The notes under the pieces were generated by a model. It did not search any database. It saw only the letters and a program-made list of their open reading frames with translations, and was not told the origin of the DNA. Both the position numbers and the translations under genes were made by a program. Shown piece after piece: positions 25,501 through 39,901 of a stretch of 64,000 nucleotides of DNA. Positions within the stretch are counted from its first letter, which is position 1, and every line of letters begins with the position of its first letter. This DNA comes from Hyphodiscus hymeniophilus (Eukaryota; Ascomycota; Leotiomycetes; Helotiales; Hyphodiscaceae), in assembly GCA_016508695.1 (NCBI GenBank), contig VNKQ01000008.1:496001-560000 (forward strand), read 5' to 3'.

Positions 25501-27367
25501 ATATATTTTATTTTACAAGTTATTTATTTTATAGTTAAGGGAATTTAGTAAATTAATACTTATTTAAGTATTATTACTAAGTTACTTTAATATAGAAAAA
25601 AGAAAACGAAAACATATTATAAAAGACTACTTAATATTTCCCTAAATTACTAATAGATTATTTGCTACTTTAATTACTTAAATTATATATAGTATTTATA
25701 TAAATAGTAAAAGCTTAAGTAAATATTACTTACTTACTAGTCTTTAAACTAGTAAAACTAAAAAAAAGAGTTCTAGTATAATAAGAAGTAAGACCTTAAT
25801 TATTATTATTATCCTTACGTTAACGAGTACTAATTCCCGGAGTATAATTAATAAAATTAATAAAATTACTAATCTTTAATATAATCTAAATAGTAATCTT
25901 TAATTACTTTATTTTTTGCGTAAAAATTAATATTAATTAAATAAAAACTTTATATTTAATATACCTTTCGATTAAAACTCTAGCTAGCTTCTTAATAATA
26001 ATACTTAGTATAAAATAGCTAAGTATATAAAAGAATACTAGTAGAGATTAAAACGCAAGAGTATATATAGTATTAGTAATATTAATTATTATATAATATA
26101 GTAAAATTCTTAAAGTAATAATTATTAGATTTTCTAGCTATTAAAGAAAATAAATAACTAAGATAAGACTAATCTCGCCAAGTATTAAGATTATAAGCAA
26201 GACTATAAGAACGACGAGAAAGAGTATTTAAAATATAATCGTCTAGAATATAATTATTTAAAATAAAAGAATAAAGACTAAAGTAAGTAATCTAACTACG
26301 TAAGTAGCAAATAAGACTACTATCCGGACGAGTAATAAGAATAAGAGTTAGTATAAGTAATAAGTATAAAAGCTAATAATAGTAATTACGCAACTTAGTA
26401 AGAGATAAGATTAAATCGTCTTTATTTTCTTTATCTTTATCTTCTCTAGTTTCGTTTTCCTTATCTTCTTCTTTTTTATTATTATTATTATTATTATTAT
26501 AATTATTATTATTATAGAGATTATTAGTAAGAAAAGAGAGAAATTAAAAGGGATTATTAGATTTAGTAATAAAAGGATTAATAAGTGTCTTTACTTATTC
26601 TTCTTTAAAGCCCTACTTAGTAAAAAGGTTAGCTATATTAATTATCGAATATAAAGTAATAATTAAATAAAGTTAGGAATTAAACTTAGAATTTAAACGA
26701 AGGTAATTAACTACTTAAGCTTTTACTTATACTTTTACTCGAGGTATTACTTATATTAATAATTGACAAGAAAATAGAAGAGCTATTAATAAAATAATAA
26801 TAGTATATTATTATAATAGTATTAAAAGTTAACGTTATTATTTATTATTATTATTAGAGGTTAAAAAGTCGCGAGATCGCGATTTTATACTTATAGCCTA
26901 GTTAGCTACGCGCTTATTAATATAGTTAAAAGCGTATTAAGTCACTAGATTAATTAAGGCAATTATAGAAATTAGACGACGTATAAAGTTTATATTATTT
27001 ATATTATTTGTATTGTTTATATTATTTGTAAGGCTAAGAGATAAAAGAGATATTAGTTAGAATTAATTATAATACTAATTACTATTAAGTATAAGATCTC
27101 TAATTAAATTAATTATATTAAGCAATTAAATAAAGTAAATACTAATATTTACAAATCGAAATTTATATATATATAAAGTATAGGGAACTTACTTATAAGC
27201 TATATAAGCAAATATACACTATATCTTATAATCGACTTTAAATATAAGTATATATTCTAATATATCGAATTAAAGTTATTCGAGGAATATAAGGGATTAG
27301 AGATTACAAAATAATAATTATTATAAAATAAAAGGTCTCTAGACTTCTTTATAATAACTAGGGGGTA

Positions 27368-27633
27368 TATTACAAAATTAAGGCTTAACTAATCTTATAA
27401 TTATAAAATATCTAATTATACTCGTTAAATATTTAATTATATTATATAATTACTTAAGCTTTATTTAAGTACTTATTTCGCTAAGCTTTATAAGAGTAAT
27501 TTAATACTTAAGAAAAGACTTACTTCTTCTTTTTCTTTCTTTAGACTAGATAATACTTGATATACGCTTATTCGAGTAGTCTTTTTTTACAAACCCTTTC
27601 TTCTCAAAGATTAGACTAATTATCTACGCAATA
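27368..27633 (+). repeat. 3' LTR of copia copy 1
   Basis: Direct repeat of 19317-19582, preceded by the purine tract CTAGGGGG. It differs from its partner mainly by C/T changes. Confidence 0.85.
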
Positions 27634-27944
27634 AAAAGTTAATTATACTTAAGTTAATACTTAATAAAAAAAAAGACTTATTTCTTTTATATAAGAAAAA
27701 GTATTCTAATATTATAACTACTTTTATTAAGACTAGTATAATTCGATTAAGCGATTAAATTACTTAGGGACGAGCTATTTTAACTCTAATACCGGCTATT
27801 TTAACTTTATTAGTCCTAGATTGTTTTTATACTTGCGTATATTTAGTAAGCTTTACTTATTATATAAATTTATATACGCGCAAGAGTATATAATATATAC
27901 TATTATATTAACTTATTAAAATTATAATTTAGATTTAACTTATA

Positions 27945-28209
27945 TATCACAAAATAAAGGCTTAACTAATCTTATAGTTATAGAATATTTAATTATACTT
28001 ATTAAATATTTGGTTACGTCGTGTGATTACTTAAGCTTTATCTAAATACTTATTTCGCTAAGCTCTATAAGAGTAATTTAATACTTAAAAGAAGACTTAT
28101 TTCTTTTTCTTTTTTCTTTAGACTAAATAATACTTAATATACGCTTACTCGAGTAGTCTTTTCTTATAACCCTTTCTTTTTAAAGATTAGACTAATTATT
28201 TACGCGATA
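27945..28209 (+). repeat. 5' LTR of copia copy 2
   Basis: 265 bp, repeated directly at 36004-36268; same start and end as the LTRs of copy 1. Confidence 0.85.
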
Positions 28210-31200
28210 ATTATAAGCCTAGTTCGCGTAATACTTAAGGATTGTTTATTTTAAGAAGTATATTATAATACGCTATTATACGAGTAGATTTGAGTATATA
28301 GCTTCGCTTACTAGAATAGACAAGCTAACTCTTATTAACTCTTTAAGAAAAATAACTTTTATATTAAGGTTTTCTCTAATTAGAATAATAAATAATTATT
28401 TGATTTATTTTATATACGATTACTTAAAAGCCTTTAAGTAAAGTATTAACTATTTATAATATATTTACTTTATATAATATAGCGATTTTAATCGATATTT
28501 AATTAAAGACTTAATTAAAGTAACTAGAATAATATTTTTCCTTTTATTATAATATAAGATTACTTAGTGTTTTGAAATATATAAATCTAATAGTTCTAAG
28601 TATTCTAATATACTTTACGCTCCCTTTAAAGATAATAAGATTAAAACAAATAATCGAAGAGTTAAATATAGTCTAGTAATTTAAGCAAATTAAGTTTAAT
28701 CTTACAAAAGTAGTAAAGGCAAAATAGAATTATATTAGAATCGCAAATCAAACGTATAGTAAGACTTTAATAACCTCTAAAAAACGCTTTTTACTTTAAA
28801 AAAAGTAAATCCTAGACTAAAACTAGTTATTCTTTCTAAACTAACTATTACTATTATAATATATAATAATATTTGGGGTCGATACTAAGCTTACTCTAAA
28901 TCGGTTATATAAGAGCGTAAGGAATAAAATAAATAGTTATAAGATCTTTTAGTAATCTCTAATTAAGTAAATTTATTTATTAATAAAGAAATACTATAAG
29001 TAATTAAGACTAAATTAATACTTAGTAATAATATAAGCTTATAATTACTTTTAATCGAACTTAAGAATCGTATAACTCTAATAGAAAAAACCTTTATAAT
29101 TATAGCTTAATAAACTTATAAAAAAGTCTTAAAAGAAAGTTAGAAAAGCTCGACTAATCGCCTTAAGTAGTTTTTAAAGTAAGAGAATATATTAATTATT
29201 ACTTATATATATAAACTTTTAAATATCGAGCTAGGCTACTTTTTAGTTACTAATTTCTTAAAAGCAATTAAAAGAATACTTTTAGAGTTTATTTGCAATT
29301 AAATAAGTAAAGTAATTATAGCTTAAAAATTAAGAAATATAATTATTAATATTAATATCTTAAAACGACTCTTCTTAGCTTACTTATATAAGTAATTACT
29401 AAATATAAAATTAGTAAAATCTCGTTTAATAATAATTACTTTTAAAAGTTCTTTAAAATAAAATCGATTATTAAGTCTCTTTAAATATAATTATTTATAT
29501 TTCCTAAGAGATAAAAAGTATTTTTAAAAACTAGAGTCTTATAAATACTTAAAAGTAGTGATTATTAAGACAATTAATTATAAGTTTAAAACTAAGCTTA
29601 ATAATTTTAAAAAAGATAAAATTAAAAATTAAGTAAAAAGCGGTTATTAAAAATAGCTAATCGAAAAGAAAAAGTAAAAGTAATACCTCGATAAGATACT
29701 AACCTTAAAGAAATAGTAAAGTAAATACCTAGATAGAGTTAATTATATAATTATTAATTTAGACTTACTTAAAAAGGCGGGTTATAAGATTTATTCGACC
29801 TTTAATTCTTTAAAGAAATACTTACTTTTTAATAGTATACTCTTTAATAATTGCAAATTAATATACTTAGTTAATATAAAAGACTTACTTAAGCCTAATT
29901 CCTTTATTCCTTAATTAGTAGTAATATAGTTAAAGTCGATTTAAGTATTCTCCCGATTATTAAAAAAGGCACTCGAGTAATTAAAAATCTTTTTAATAGG
30001 CTAGAAAAACCTTATATATCTAATTTTACTCTTTTAGATATAATTATAATTAATAGTTTTTATATAAATATTGTTTTAAAAGCTTAAATACTTAAGGCAA
30101 GAGTTTAGTTTTATAGACTTAATTATTTATTAAAATATAAAAGTATTAATTCTAATATTATTATATTTAGTATAAAATATAAATTTAACTTAGTTTTCTT
30201 TAAATATAAGCTACTTACTTCTTACTTAGGTTTTCTCTTTATAATTCTAATATATATAAGATTAGTAATAATATACTTAATAATTAAATAATAACTAAAG
30301 AAATCGTTTAAATAATTAAGAGACTACTTAAAACTTTAAAGCGATTTAGCTAAGCTTTAGTATTAATAAGTAAAATACTTTAGACTAAAAGTCCTCGAGT
30401 TACTTATAAAAGTAGCTAAGAATATAATTATTAAGGGAATACTAATTATATATTATAAAGCTTATACTCTTATATTAGTTAAGAAGTAAATTTCCTATTA
30501 AGTATTATACTTTAAATTGCCAAGACTATTTTAGAGAATTATTTGGGATTTCTTTAATTTCTTTAAAGTATATAATAATATTAGCTAGATTTTACTAATT
30601 AAAGACGAGTTTAGTAAAAAGTATTAAGGATTTATACTTATAAAGAAACGCAGGATTATAATTATAGACTCGATCTCTTATTTTAATATATAAGTAAAAT
30701 ATTAATTTAGACTATCGATTTATAAAATTAAGAGTAATTAAAACACTTTAATAATCTCTCTTTTTAATATAATAGATTTTAAGTAATAAGCTAATATAAA
30801 AGAAATCGATATAGAATTAGTATTAGCTTATACTTATAAGCTTATTAATATAATCGAGAAAGCTAAGAGAAATATAATCGAGAAATTAATTAGAATAAGA
30901 CTTATTATTAATCTCTTAGAAAACCTTTAGCCGGAGATATATAAAGTAGTAATTTACTTATATATTATTCTTCCCTTTAAAGCTTATAAGTAACGCTTAC
31001 TAAATAAAGTCTTATACTTATAATTTCGGAATTATTTTAAGTAATATAATTAAGCGCTTATATAATAAGTAATAACTAATCTTAAACTTAACTAAAATAA
31101 AATCTATACTTATAGTACTTAAGTATATACTTTAAAAAAAGAATAATAAAAAGGCAAAAACAAAAGAGTATTTAAAGTACTTTCCCGAGCGTATATTAAA

Positions 31201-34200
31201 TACTTAGTTAGATATATTATATTTAATATATATAAGATTTAAATACTTTAACTTAAAAGAGTAATTATTATAAAAAACGTAACCTTTAATAAAACTAAAT
31301 TCTATATTCCCAATTAAAAGATATAAGAGTAATAACCCTTAATAAGTATTAAAGTTATTATTTCTCTAATTAAAAAGTATAAAATTTAAAACGCTATTAA
31401 TAAAATTATTAAATATCTTCTTATAAATAAAATACCCTTTTTTAAAAGAGAAGTTATAATTATACTAAAAGATCTTATATATAAGATTTTAAGGGGTAAG
31501 CTTTTAAGTAAAAATAATAAAAGTTAAAACTTAAGAGTAAGTAAAGAAATTAGACTTTTAACTCTTAAATAAATACTTAAGCTAATAAACTTATAAATAA
31601 GAATTAAGAGAAATAATAATAATTATTTATTTAAAAGAATTCTTATAATTAGTAATTATATTAATAATAAGTTAGATAAGAGTATAATTACTTAAGGATT
31701 AACATAGTTATTAAACGAGTACCCAAGTATAAGTAAATAATTAATCCCTTAAGTAATTATATACTAATTTAAGGAATTACTTAGTCTAGTATAAAGCGAA
31801 TTTAGCTTTAATAATTGTAAAATAACTATAAGTAATAGTCTCTTAGTAATAAAGAATAGCTTTTTAAGTAATACTCTAATAATAAGAGTCTTAAATCGTA
31901 AAATATACTAATCGAGTAAATTAAAATAATAAATATAAAAAAATTAATAGCTTAAGTTACAGATTGTCTTTAAAAAAAAATTTAGACAAGAATAAACTAA
32001 ATATATTATATATTATTTCGATATATACCTCGATTTTAAAATTAAGCTAAGAGTAGTATAATAAGTTCTTATTAATATTTTAAAAGAACTTAAGCTATAA
32101 AGAATAAGTTTAGATAATATACGTAATAATTTTTACTTTTATTTTAATAAATAATACTTCGAGAAAAAAGATACTTTTAGCTTTAAAAAGAGTTTACTAA
32201 AAAGATTTTTTAAAGGTATTAAGATTATAAAGCGATCTCGAGATATATAAATATAATAATTACTTTATCTAAGATATAAGATTAAAAATTAGGAATTTAA
32301 AGCTAAAAAACTATTAGAGACAAATTAAAGCAAGCTTAATTAATTTAAAAGCTATTTCTCTAAAATAAGTTTTTATTTATAAAGTAAATTTAAATAGTTT
32401 TATAATTTATTATAAGTCTCGGATTATTATTTATAGCGACTTTTAAAAAGAAGATTTAATTATTTTTATATATACTATTATACTTGCTACTTGTTTGTTT
32501 CGAGTAGTTATAGCTATTATAGCTTACTTTGATTTTAAAATTAAGTAATATAACGTTATTAATACTTTTATTAATACTTTATAAAACGATAAAAAAGTAT
32601 AAGTAATATATTAGCTCTCTTTAGGCTTTAAAAAAGTAAGGTTTTATATAAAGATCGACTAAGCTTTATATAGCTTATAAGACTCTTTAGCTCTTTAGTA
32701 TTAAGACTTCTCCTTAATAATTAAGTCTTTTAAGTTAATTTAAAGTAAAGAAAAGCTATGCCTCTTTTATAACCTTACTTAATAAATCTTTATAGTCTTT
32801 TATATAAATAATATACTAATCTTATATTATAAAAGAAATAAGTAAAAGATATATAAGTTTACTAAAAAACTAAAGAAGTTATATAAGCTTCGGGACTTAA
32901 AAGATATTTAATAATTTTTAAGTATTTATATAATTAGAGATTAAAATAATAAAACGATCTCTTTACTTTATAATACTTATATTAAAAAGATTACTCGAAA
33001 GTTTAATTTAGCTAAATAAAAATATTTATTTATATTACTCTTAAGAACTAAGCTTATTAAAAACCTAAAGATAGTAATATTAAGTTTTATTAAAATATAT
33101 TAAGAAAAAGTAAGATTAGTTCTTTATATTATAATTATAATTAGAGTAAATATTGCCTTTGCGACCTCTTAGCTCTTTTAATTCTTAATAAACCTTAATA
33201 TATAATATATAAAAGTAATTAATTAAGTAATTAAATATCTTTAGAGAACTTATTATCTTACTATTTAATATAAAGGAAGCTTAAAAAGCTAGTTACTAAT
33301 TATATTAAACGTATTATTTGCAAATAATATTAAAACTTAGCGATTATCTTATAAGTATATAATATTTTTATTTAAAGGATTTATTACTTAAAAAGCAACT
33401 CGATAGTCGATAGTATTAATATTTACTACTTAAGTAAAGCTTTTAAGAGTAAAGTATATAGCTAAGAAAACAATAATATTATAATAATTTTTTAAAGAGA
33501 TTAAACTCTTACTTAAAGACTTTTAAATAATCTTTTATAATAATTAACAAATAATTAAACTAATTATAAGGGAGAATAAGAAAATTATAACTAAGCTATA
33601 ATATATAGACATCTAAAATATATAACTTTACTAAGAGTATAGATTTAGAACGTTCGAAGTAATATACTTATCGATTAGCGAAATACTAGTAAATAGGCTT
33701 ACTAAGAATCTCTCTAAGTATAAGTTTAAGTATTTCTAAGCTTTATTAAATTTATAGAATATATATAGAAAGATTAAAAATCTTAAGAAAGTATAAGATT
33801 TAAAGTATTAATTATATAAAAGTATCGATTAATTAGTATCTAATAAGTAAATATTAGACGGATCTCTAAGGATTAGACTAGGTATTTAATTAATATAGTT
33901 AAAGATTAGAAATTAGTAATTAGATATTTTCTAGATATTAATAGAATTTATTAAAATTCTAGCTAGATATTAGTAGGATTAAATAGATTAATAGTATATT
34001 TAGTAAGATACTAGTAAGACTATTATAGAATTCTATATAAATACTAGTAGGATTAACTAAAAGAACTAAGTAGAGTTTTCTATACTTTAAAGCTATAATA
34101 TAATAAGATAATATAATTAATAATTATATATTTTATTTATAAGTTATTTATTTTACAAATAAGGGAATTTAGTAGATTAATACTTATTTGGGTATTATTA

Positions 34201-36003
34201 CTAAGTTATTTTAATATAGAAAAAAAAGAAAGAAAATATATCGCAAAAGACTATCTAGTATTTCTTTAAATTACTAGTAGATTATTTATTACCTTAATTA
34301 CTTAAATTATATATAGTATTTATATAGGTAATAAAGACTTAAGTAAGTATTTTCTACTTACTAGTCTTTAAATTAGTAAAATTAGAAAGAAGAGTTTTAG
34401 TATAACGAGAAGTAAGACCTTAATTATTATTATTATTTTTATATTAATAAGTATTAATTCTTAGAGCGCAATTAATAAGATTAATAAAATTACTAATCTT
34501 TAATATAGTCTAAATAATAATCTTTAATTACTTTATTTTCTATATAAGAATTAGTATTAATTAAATAAAAACTCTATATTTAATATACCTCTCGATTAAA
34601 ACTCTAGCTAGCTTCTTAACGAGAATACTTATTATAAAATAATTAAGTATATAAAAGAATACTAGTAAGGATCGGAACGTAAGAGTATATATAGTATTAG
34701 TAATACTAATTACTATATAATATAATAGAATTTTTAAAGTAATAATTATTAGATTTTCTAACTATTAAAAAAGATAAATAACTAAGGCAAAGCTAATTTT
34801 GCTAAGTATTAAGACTACAAGTAGAATTACGAGAATAACGAGAAGGAGTATTTAAAATATAATTGTTTAGAATATCTAAAATATAATCGTTTAAAATAAA
34901 AGAATAAAGACTAAGGCAAGTAGTTTAATTATATAAGTAGTAAGTAAGACTATTATTTAGACAAGTAATAAAAATAAGAGTTAATATAAGTAATAAGTAT
35001 AAAAACTAGCAATAATAATTATATAACTTAATAAGAGATAAGATTAAATTATCCTTATCTTCTTTCTTTTTATCTTCTCTAGCTTTATTTTCCTTATCTT
35101 TTTCTTTTTTATTATTATTATTATTATCGTTATAATTATTATTATTATTGCGATTATTAGTAAGAGGAGAGAGAGATTAAAAGGGATCGTTTAATTTAGT
35201 AATAAAAAGATTAATAAGTGTCTTTACTTAAAGCTCTTCTTTAAAGCCCTATATATTAGAAAGGTTAGTAATACTAATTATCAAATATAAAGTAATAATT
35301 AAATAAAGCTTAAGAATTAAACCTAGAAATTAGATAAGCTAATTAACTACTTGAGCTTTTACTTGTATTATTACTCGAGGTATTACTTATATTAATAATT
35401 AATAAAAAGATAAAAGAGCTATTAATAAAATAGTAATAATATATTACTATAGTAATATTAAAAGTTAACGTTATTATTTGTTATTATTATTAAAGGTTAA
35501 AAGGTTATAAGATTACGATTTTATACTTATAGCCTAATTAGCTACGCGCTTACTAGTATAGTTAAAAGCGTATTAAGTTACTAGATTAATTAAGGTAGTT
35601 ATAAAGATTAGATAATATATAAAGTTTGTATTATTTGTATTATTTATATTATTTATACTATTTATAAGGCTAAGAGATAAAAAAGATATTAATTAGAACT
35701 AATTATAATACTAGTTACTACTAAGTATAAGATCTCTAATTAAATTAATTATATTAAGCAATTAAATAAAGTAAACGCTAATATTTATAACTTGAAATTT
35801 ATATATATATAAAGTATAGGGAACTTACTTGCAAGCTATATAAGCAAATACACGCTATATTTTATAATCGACTTCGAATACGAGTATATATTTTAATATA
35901 TCGAATTAAAGCTATTTAAGGAATATAAGGGATTATAAATTATAAAATAATAGTTATTATAAAATAAAAGGTCTTTAGACTTTTTTATAATAACTAGGGG
36001 GTA

Positions 36004-36268
36004 TATTACAAAATAAAGGCTTAACTAATCTTATAATTATAGAATATCTAATTATACTCGTTAAATATTTAATTATATTATATAATTACTTAAGCTCTAT
36101 TTAAGTACTTATTTCGCTAAGCTTTATAAGAGTAATTTAATACTTAAGAAAAGACTTACTTCTTCTTTTTCTTTTTTTAGACTAGATAATACTTAATATA
36201 TACTTACTCGAGTAGTCTTTTCTTATAACCCTTTCTTCTCAAAGATTAGACCGATTATCTACGCGACA
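36004..36268 (+). repeat. 3' LTR of copia copy 2
   Basis: Direct repeat of 27945-28209, preceded by CTAGGGGG. It ends ACGCGACA, preserving the canonical CA. Confidence 0.85.
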
Positions 36269-37435
36269 TTATACTTATTATTTTATATATAACCTTTAAA
36301 AGGTTTTATTATTATAACTTTAACCTCTTATATTACCTCCCTTTATAGTATATTTCTTATAACGACTATTACGTCTTTAAGGCAATTGTTTTTATATATA
36401 AAAAAAATCTCCCTTATATAACTTATTTCCCTTTTTATACTTAGTTTATATTAATTAATATACTCCTTTACTATTTATACTATTGCAAGAGTAATAGAAT
36501 TATCTTGATTTAGCCTAGAATAAATAATAAATATTAGTTTAATAAAAGACTTAAGTTACTTAAAGATTATAGGGACTAAAGAAGAAAGGAGTTTAAAGGC
36601 TAAGGGTAATTGTCGAGTACTCAATTTAGTAATATATAATACCCCTTTTAATATACTATAGAGTTTACCTTTCTTTTATATATATATAGGGTTAAAAACT
36701 AGTCTTAAAACCTCTAATATAAAAAAAGGATTAAGAGTATTAATTATAAGCTTATTATAATACTAGTAATAATATATATTAATTAATAAGATTACTTTCT
36801 TATTAGATTTATACTTTTATATTATATAAAAACAAGGTAAGCTAAGTAATTATCGAATTATATATTAATAACTAGGGCAAGAGAGACTACTTATAAGTAA
36901 CTTAGTATACTTTAAGAGTATTTTCTTTAAAAGTTATAAGTTAATAAGAATATATTAATTTTAATAAGTAATATAAATTATACTTACTCTTATATATAAA
37001 ATAATATAAGGAAGCGAGCTTATTAAGTATACTTCCGAAAAGTTAAAATAGCCGGCATTAGAGTTAAAATAGCTTGTCCTATTACTTAATATTCTTAGGT
37101 TTATCTTATATTTTTTTATATTATTATCTTCTTTATTTCTTTGGGATTCTCTTAAAAAAACGCGATTACTTTATATAATCGCGTCTTTAAGTTATTTATA
37201 TCGTTTAGTATAAGAGAATTTTAAATTATATTTCAAGGTAATAAGCTAGATTTATAATTTAAAGTTATAACTAAGTTCAAAGAATAGTTAAAAAGTTTAT
37301 AAAGATTTTTTATTAGGGAATTATATATAAATTATCTATTTGGTTTTGCAGCCTATTTCTACTACTAGCCTATTCGCAGTTCCCTGAATACCTAAGGACA
37401 ATAGCATAAGAGGCCTATAAGCGAGTCGATGATTA

Positions 37436-38933
37436 GTTAATATAAATTACTAAATAAAATTATATTAAATAGAAATAAACTCTTTACCTTAAAGTTCTAA
37501 TTATTATTAATAATGTAACTTAAAGCAAATTATAAACTATTTATAGCCTTTTATCTATAAATAAACAAGTAAATAAAAATATTAAATTAAACTTTAGAAT
37601 AATACTTACAAAGTTATATAAATTACAAATAAAAAAATTAGGTAAAGTTATTACTAATTATAGAATTTATATATAATAACTCTAAAAGCGAGCTTATTAA
37701 AATATTATTATTCTTTGCGAATTATAAATACTAGTTAAAGGCTTATTAATAGTTAAGAAAGGATAATAAGAGGGCTTAATATATACTTGTAATTATAAAC
37801 AAACTAAGGGTACTTTATAAATAATTAGCTAGGGATATTAAGTTTATTAAACTTAAAATAATAATATATATTAATAAAAAGCAAAATATAGAGTTAATAT
37901 TTAAAGAGGGGAATAAAGTTTACTTCTTACAAAAAATTTTTAAAACAAAATAATCTAATATAAAACTTAACTTTAAGAAATTAAGATTATTTAAGATTTT
38001 AAAGAAAATTAAAGTAATTAATTATTAATAAAGGTTATTAAAGAAATCCCGATTATATTTTATATCTCTTTATTAAAACTAGTAAAAGGAATTATACTTA
38101 TAATTATAAATATTAAAATCTAATTAAAAAATAATCCGGATATATATAAAGTTAAAAAAATAAAAAGTATTAAGAGAAACGAGAATTAATAAGAATATCC
38201 TATTAAATAAAAAGAATATAATAATATTAATAATATATAGAAAGTTATAAAAAACCTTAATTACTTAGACTTTCTAAGATAATTCTATTAGGATTACTTT
38301 TAATTATAATATTTAAAAAACTTATATTTAATTAAAAAGAGTCAAAAGAGTTAAAAAAAGTAAGGGCTAAAGTAAGGTCTAAATTTAATAAAGGATTAAA
38401 AGACTTAATAAAAGGAGTTACAAAATGCTTAATAATAACTTTCTCTTTTTCCTTTATTACGTTTAGATTATTAATAGATTTAAAACCTTAATATAATATT
38501 TTAATTACTCTTTTTTAAAACGTTTTCTTTTACTTTTTAAAACGAGCTAACTTAATAAATACTTTTAAAAGCTAAGTAAGTAATTATTATTACTTAAATA
38601 ATATAATATTAGAATCTAAAGTAACTTTTAAGTAAGTTTAGCTTTAGCGCGCTTAAGATACTCTTAATTACTCTTAAAAAGACTTTAAATATTATAAGAA
38701 GAATTATTAAAATATATATACTTAATATATTAATTTAAGTTGATAAACCTTATATAATACTTATAATTACAAAAGTAATAAAAATAAAAAAGTATTATAT
38801 AACCCTTATCTTTTATATAAAAATATAAGTTTAAACGATACTTAGTTTTATAAGATTATTAAGGGGGTATAATAAGAAAGGAAAAAGCCTTAAACTTTAA
38901 ATAAACGTTTCTTATTATATATTGGGATAAGCT
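37436..38933 (+). pseudogene. Ty3/gypsy relic continued: integrase C-terminus and chromodomain
   Basis: Resumes the integrase interrupted at 16149. One frame reads KLFTLKF ... TAFH.QTD ... TLEQYL around 37475-37625, the conserved integrase core end. Near 38140-38260 it reads DIYKVEKIKSIKRNEN, then EYPIKWKEYNNINN and W, a clear chromodomain, placing the element among chromoviruses. A purine run (TTAAGGGGGTA) at 38866 precedes AT-rich sequence. The 14-kb TIR element then interrupts at 38934, and the flank resumes at 52983. All frames contain stops. Confidence 0.75.
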
Positions 38934-39106
38934 ATTTTAACTCTAATACTAGCTATTTTAACTCTTCGGGGGTATACTTAGTAAGCTTGCTTTTCTATAT
39001 TATTTTATATATAAGAGTAAGTATAATTTATATTACTTATTAAAATTAATATATCCTTATTAACTTATAACCTTTAGAGAAAATACTCCTAGAGTATATT
39101 AAGTTA

Positions 39107-39901
39107 GGGACGAGCTATTTCAACTCTAATGCCGGCTATTTCAACTCTTTGGGGGTATATCTAGTAAGCTCGCTTCCCTATATTATTTTATATATAAGGG
39201 CAAGTATAATTTATATTACTTGTCAAAATTAATATATTCTTATTAACTTATAACCTTTGTAATAGACGTATCTAAGACTTATAGGCCCCCTCTCTCTATA
39301 GCGGTTTATACTAATCTTTTTACTATAGTTGCTACTATTAAATAGTATACTAAAGCTAATAGGTATACCTAATCGAATACTCGACGACTACCCTTAGCCT
39401 TCGAACTCTCCCTTTCCTTAGCCCCCGTAATCCTTAAGCGACCTAAGTCTTTTATTAGACTAGTATTTATTATCTATTCTAGGCTAAATCGAGATAGTTT
39501 TATTACCCTTGTAATAGTATAAATAATAAAGGGGCATATTAATTAATATAAGCCAAGTATAAGAAAGGAAAGGAATTATATAGGGGGGATTTCTTCTATA
39601 TATAAAGATAATTGCCTTAAAGACATAATAGTCGTTATAAGAGATATATTATAAAAGGAGGTAGTATAAGAGGTTAAAGTTATAGTAATAGAACCTTTTA
39701 AGGGTTATATATAAGATAGTAAGTATAAGTTAGATCTAGATTATAATTTTAATAAGTTAGTATAATAGTATATATTATATACTCTTGCGCGCATATAAAT
39801 TTATATAGTAGGTAAAGCTTACTAGATATACGCAAGTATAAAAACGATCTAGGACTAGTAGAGTTGAAATAGCCGGCATTAGAGTTGAAATAGCTCGTCC
39901 C
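39107..39901. mobile_element. Longer TIR element, 795 bp, nested
   Basis: Exact 8-bp TSD TTAAGTTA (39099-39106 and 39902-39909). Left GGGACGAGCTATTTCAACTC, right AGTTGAAATAGCTCGTCCC; the TIR tips are perfect. Practically collinear with 9823-10616 in the opposite orientation. It sits inside a relative of itself. Confidence 0.88.

Larger units (their letters stand above)
19317..27633 (+). mobile_element. Ty1/copia LTR retrotransposon, copy 1 (RIP-degenerate)
   Basis: Exact 5-bp TSD AAAAG (19312-19316 and 27634-27638). LTRs of 266 bp lie at 19317-19582 and 27368-27633, starting TGTTAT/TATTAC (ancestrally TGTYAC) and ending ACGCRATA. A CTAGGGGG run precedes the 3' LTR as polypurine tract. The order of relics is copia-like. 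Near 24171 the frame reads FYINNILI, where copia reverse transcriptase has YVDD, followed by an LRDLG segment and RKFNLA. RNase H remnants follow at about 24660-24850. Stops are everywhere, so it is dead. An ATT microsatellite (26480-26520) lies in the 3' part. Confidence 0.88.
27945..36268 (+). mobile_element. Ty1/copia LTR retrotransposon, copy 2 (RIP-degenerate)
   Basis: Exact 5-bp TSD TTATA (27940-27944 and 36269-36273). LTRs are 265 bp, 27945-28209 and 36004-36268, starting TATYAC and ending ACGCGAYA. It is collinear with copy 1 along its whole length. Long stretches are identical (for example around 21780-21840 and 30400-30470) and the rest differs by transitions. The YINN remnant of the reverse-transcriptase YVDD box lies near 32800. 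No frame is open. It is inserted in the TIR element 27767-37080. Confidence 0.88.
27767..37080. mobile_element. Longer TIR element carrying copia copy 2 (9314 bp with insert)
   Basis: Exact 8-bp TSD ATTACTTA (27759-27766 and 37081-37088). Left GGGACGAGCTATTTTAACTC, right AGTTAAAATAGCTTGTCCT, the last base a CpA-to-TpA change. The left 178 bp and right 812 bp join into one element of about 985 bp when the copia insert and one TTATA are removed. Its right part includes the TATATAGGGTTAAAAACTAG segment also present in the 60774 and 38934 elements. Confidence 0.87.
16150..37435. mobile_element. DNA transposon with long TIRs (about 2.4 kb net), opened by nested insertions
   Basis: Inverted ends of at least 75 bp face each other across 21 kb: left TAATCGTTGACTCGCTTACG at 16150, right the inverse of TAATCATCGACTCGCTTATA ending at 37435. 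A third, far better preserved copy of the same end lies at 53365-53640. The insertion splits the gypsy integrase: KTIV before, and an LFT.KFW ... TAFHPQTD relic after. The only obvious duplication is GT, so the superfamily is open. Subtracting nested elements at 16859, 18047, 19317 and 27767 leaves about 2.4 kb. The interior is too degenerate to identify a transposase. Confidence 0.7.

Noticed and set aside
16148..37437. An 8-bp or 5-bp duplication for the long-TIR transposon
   Set aside because: Beyond GT (or GTTAAT if the ends are set asymmetrically), the flanks do not match, so the superfamily was left open.
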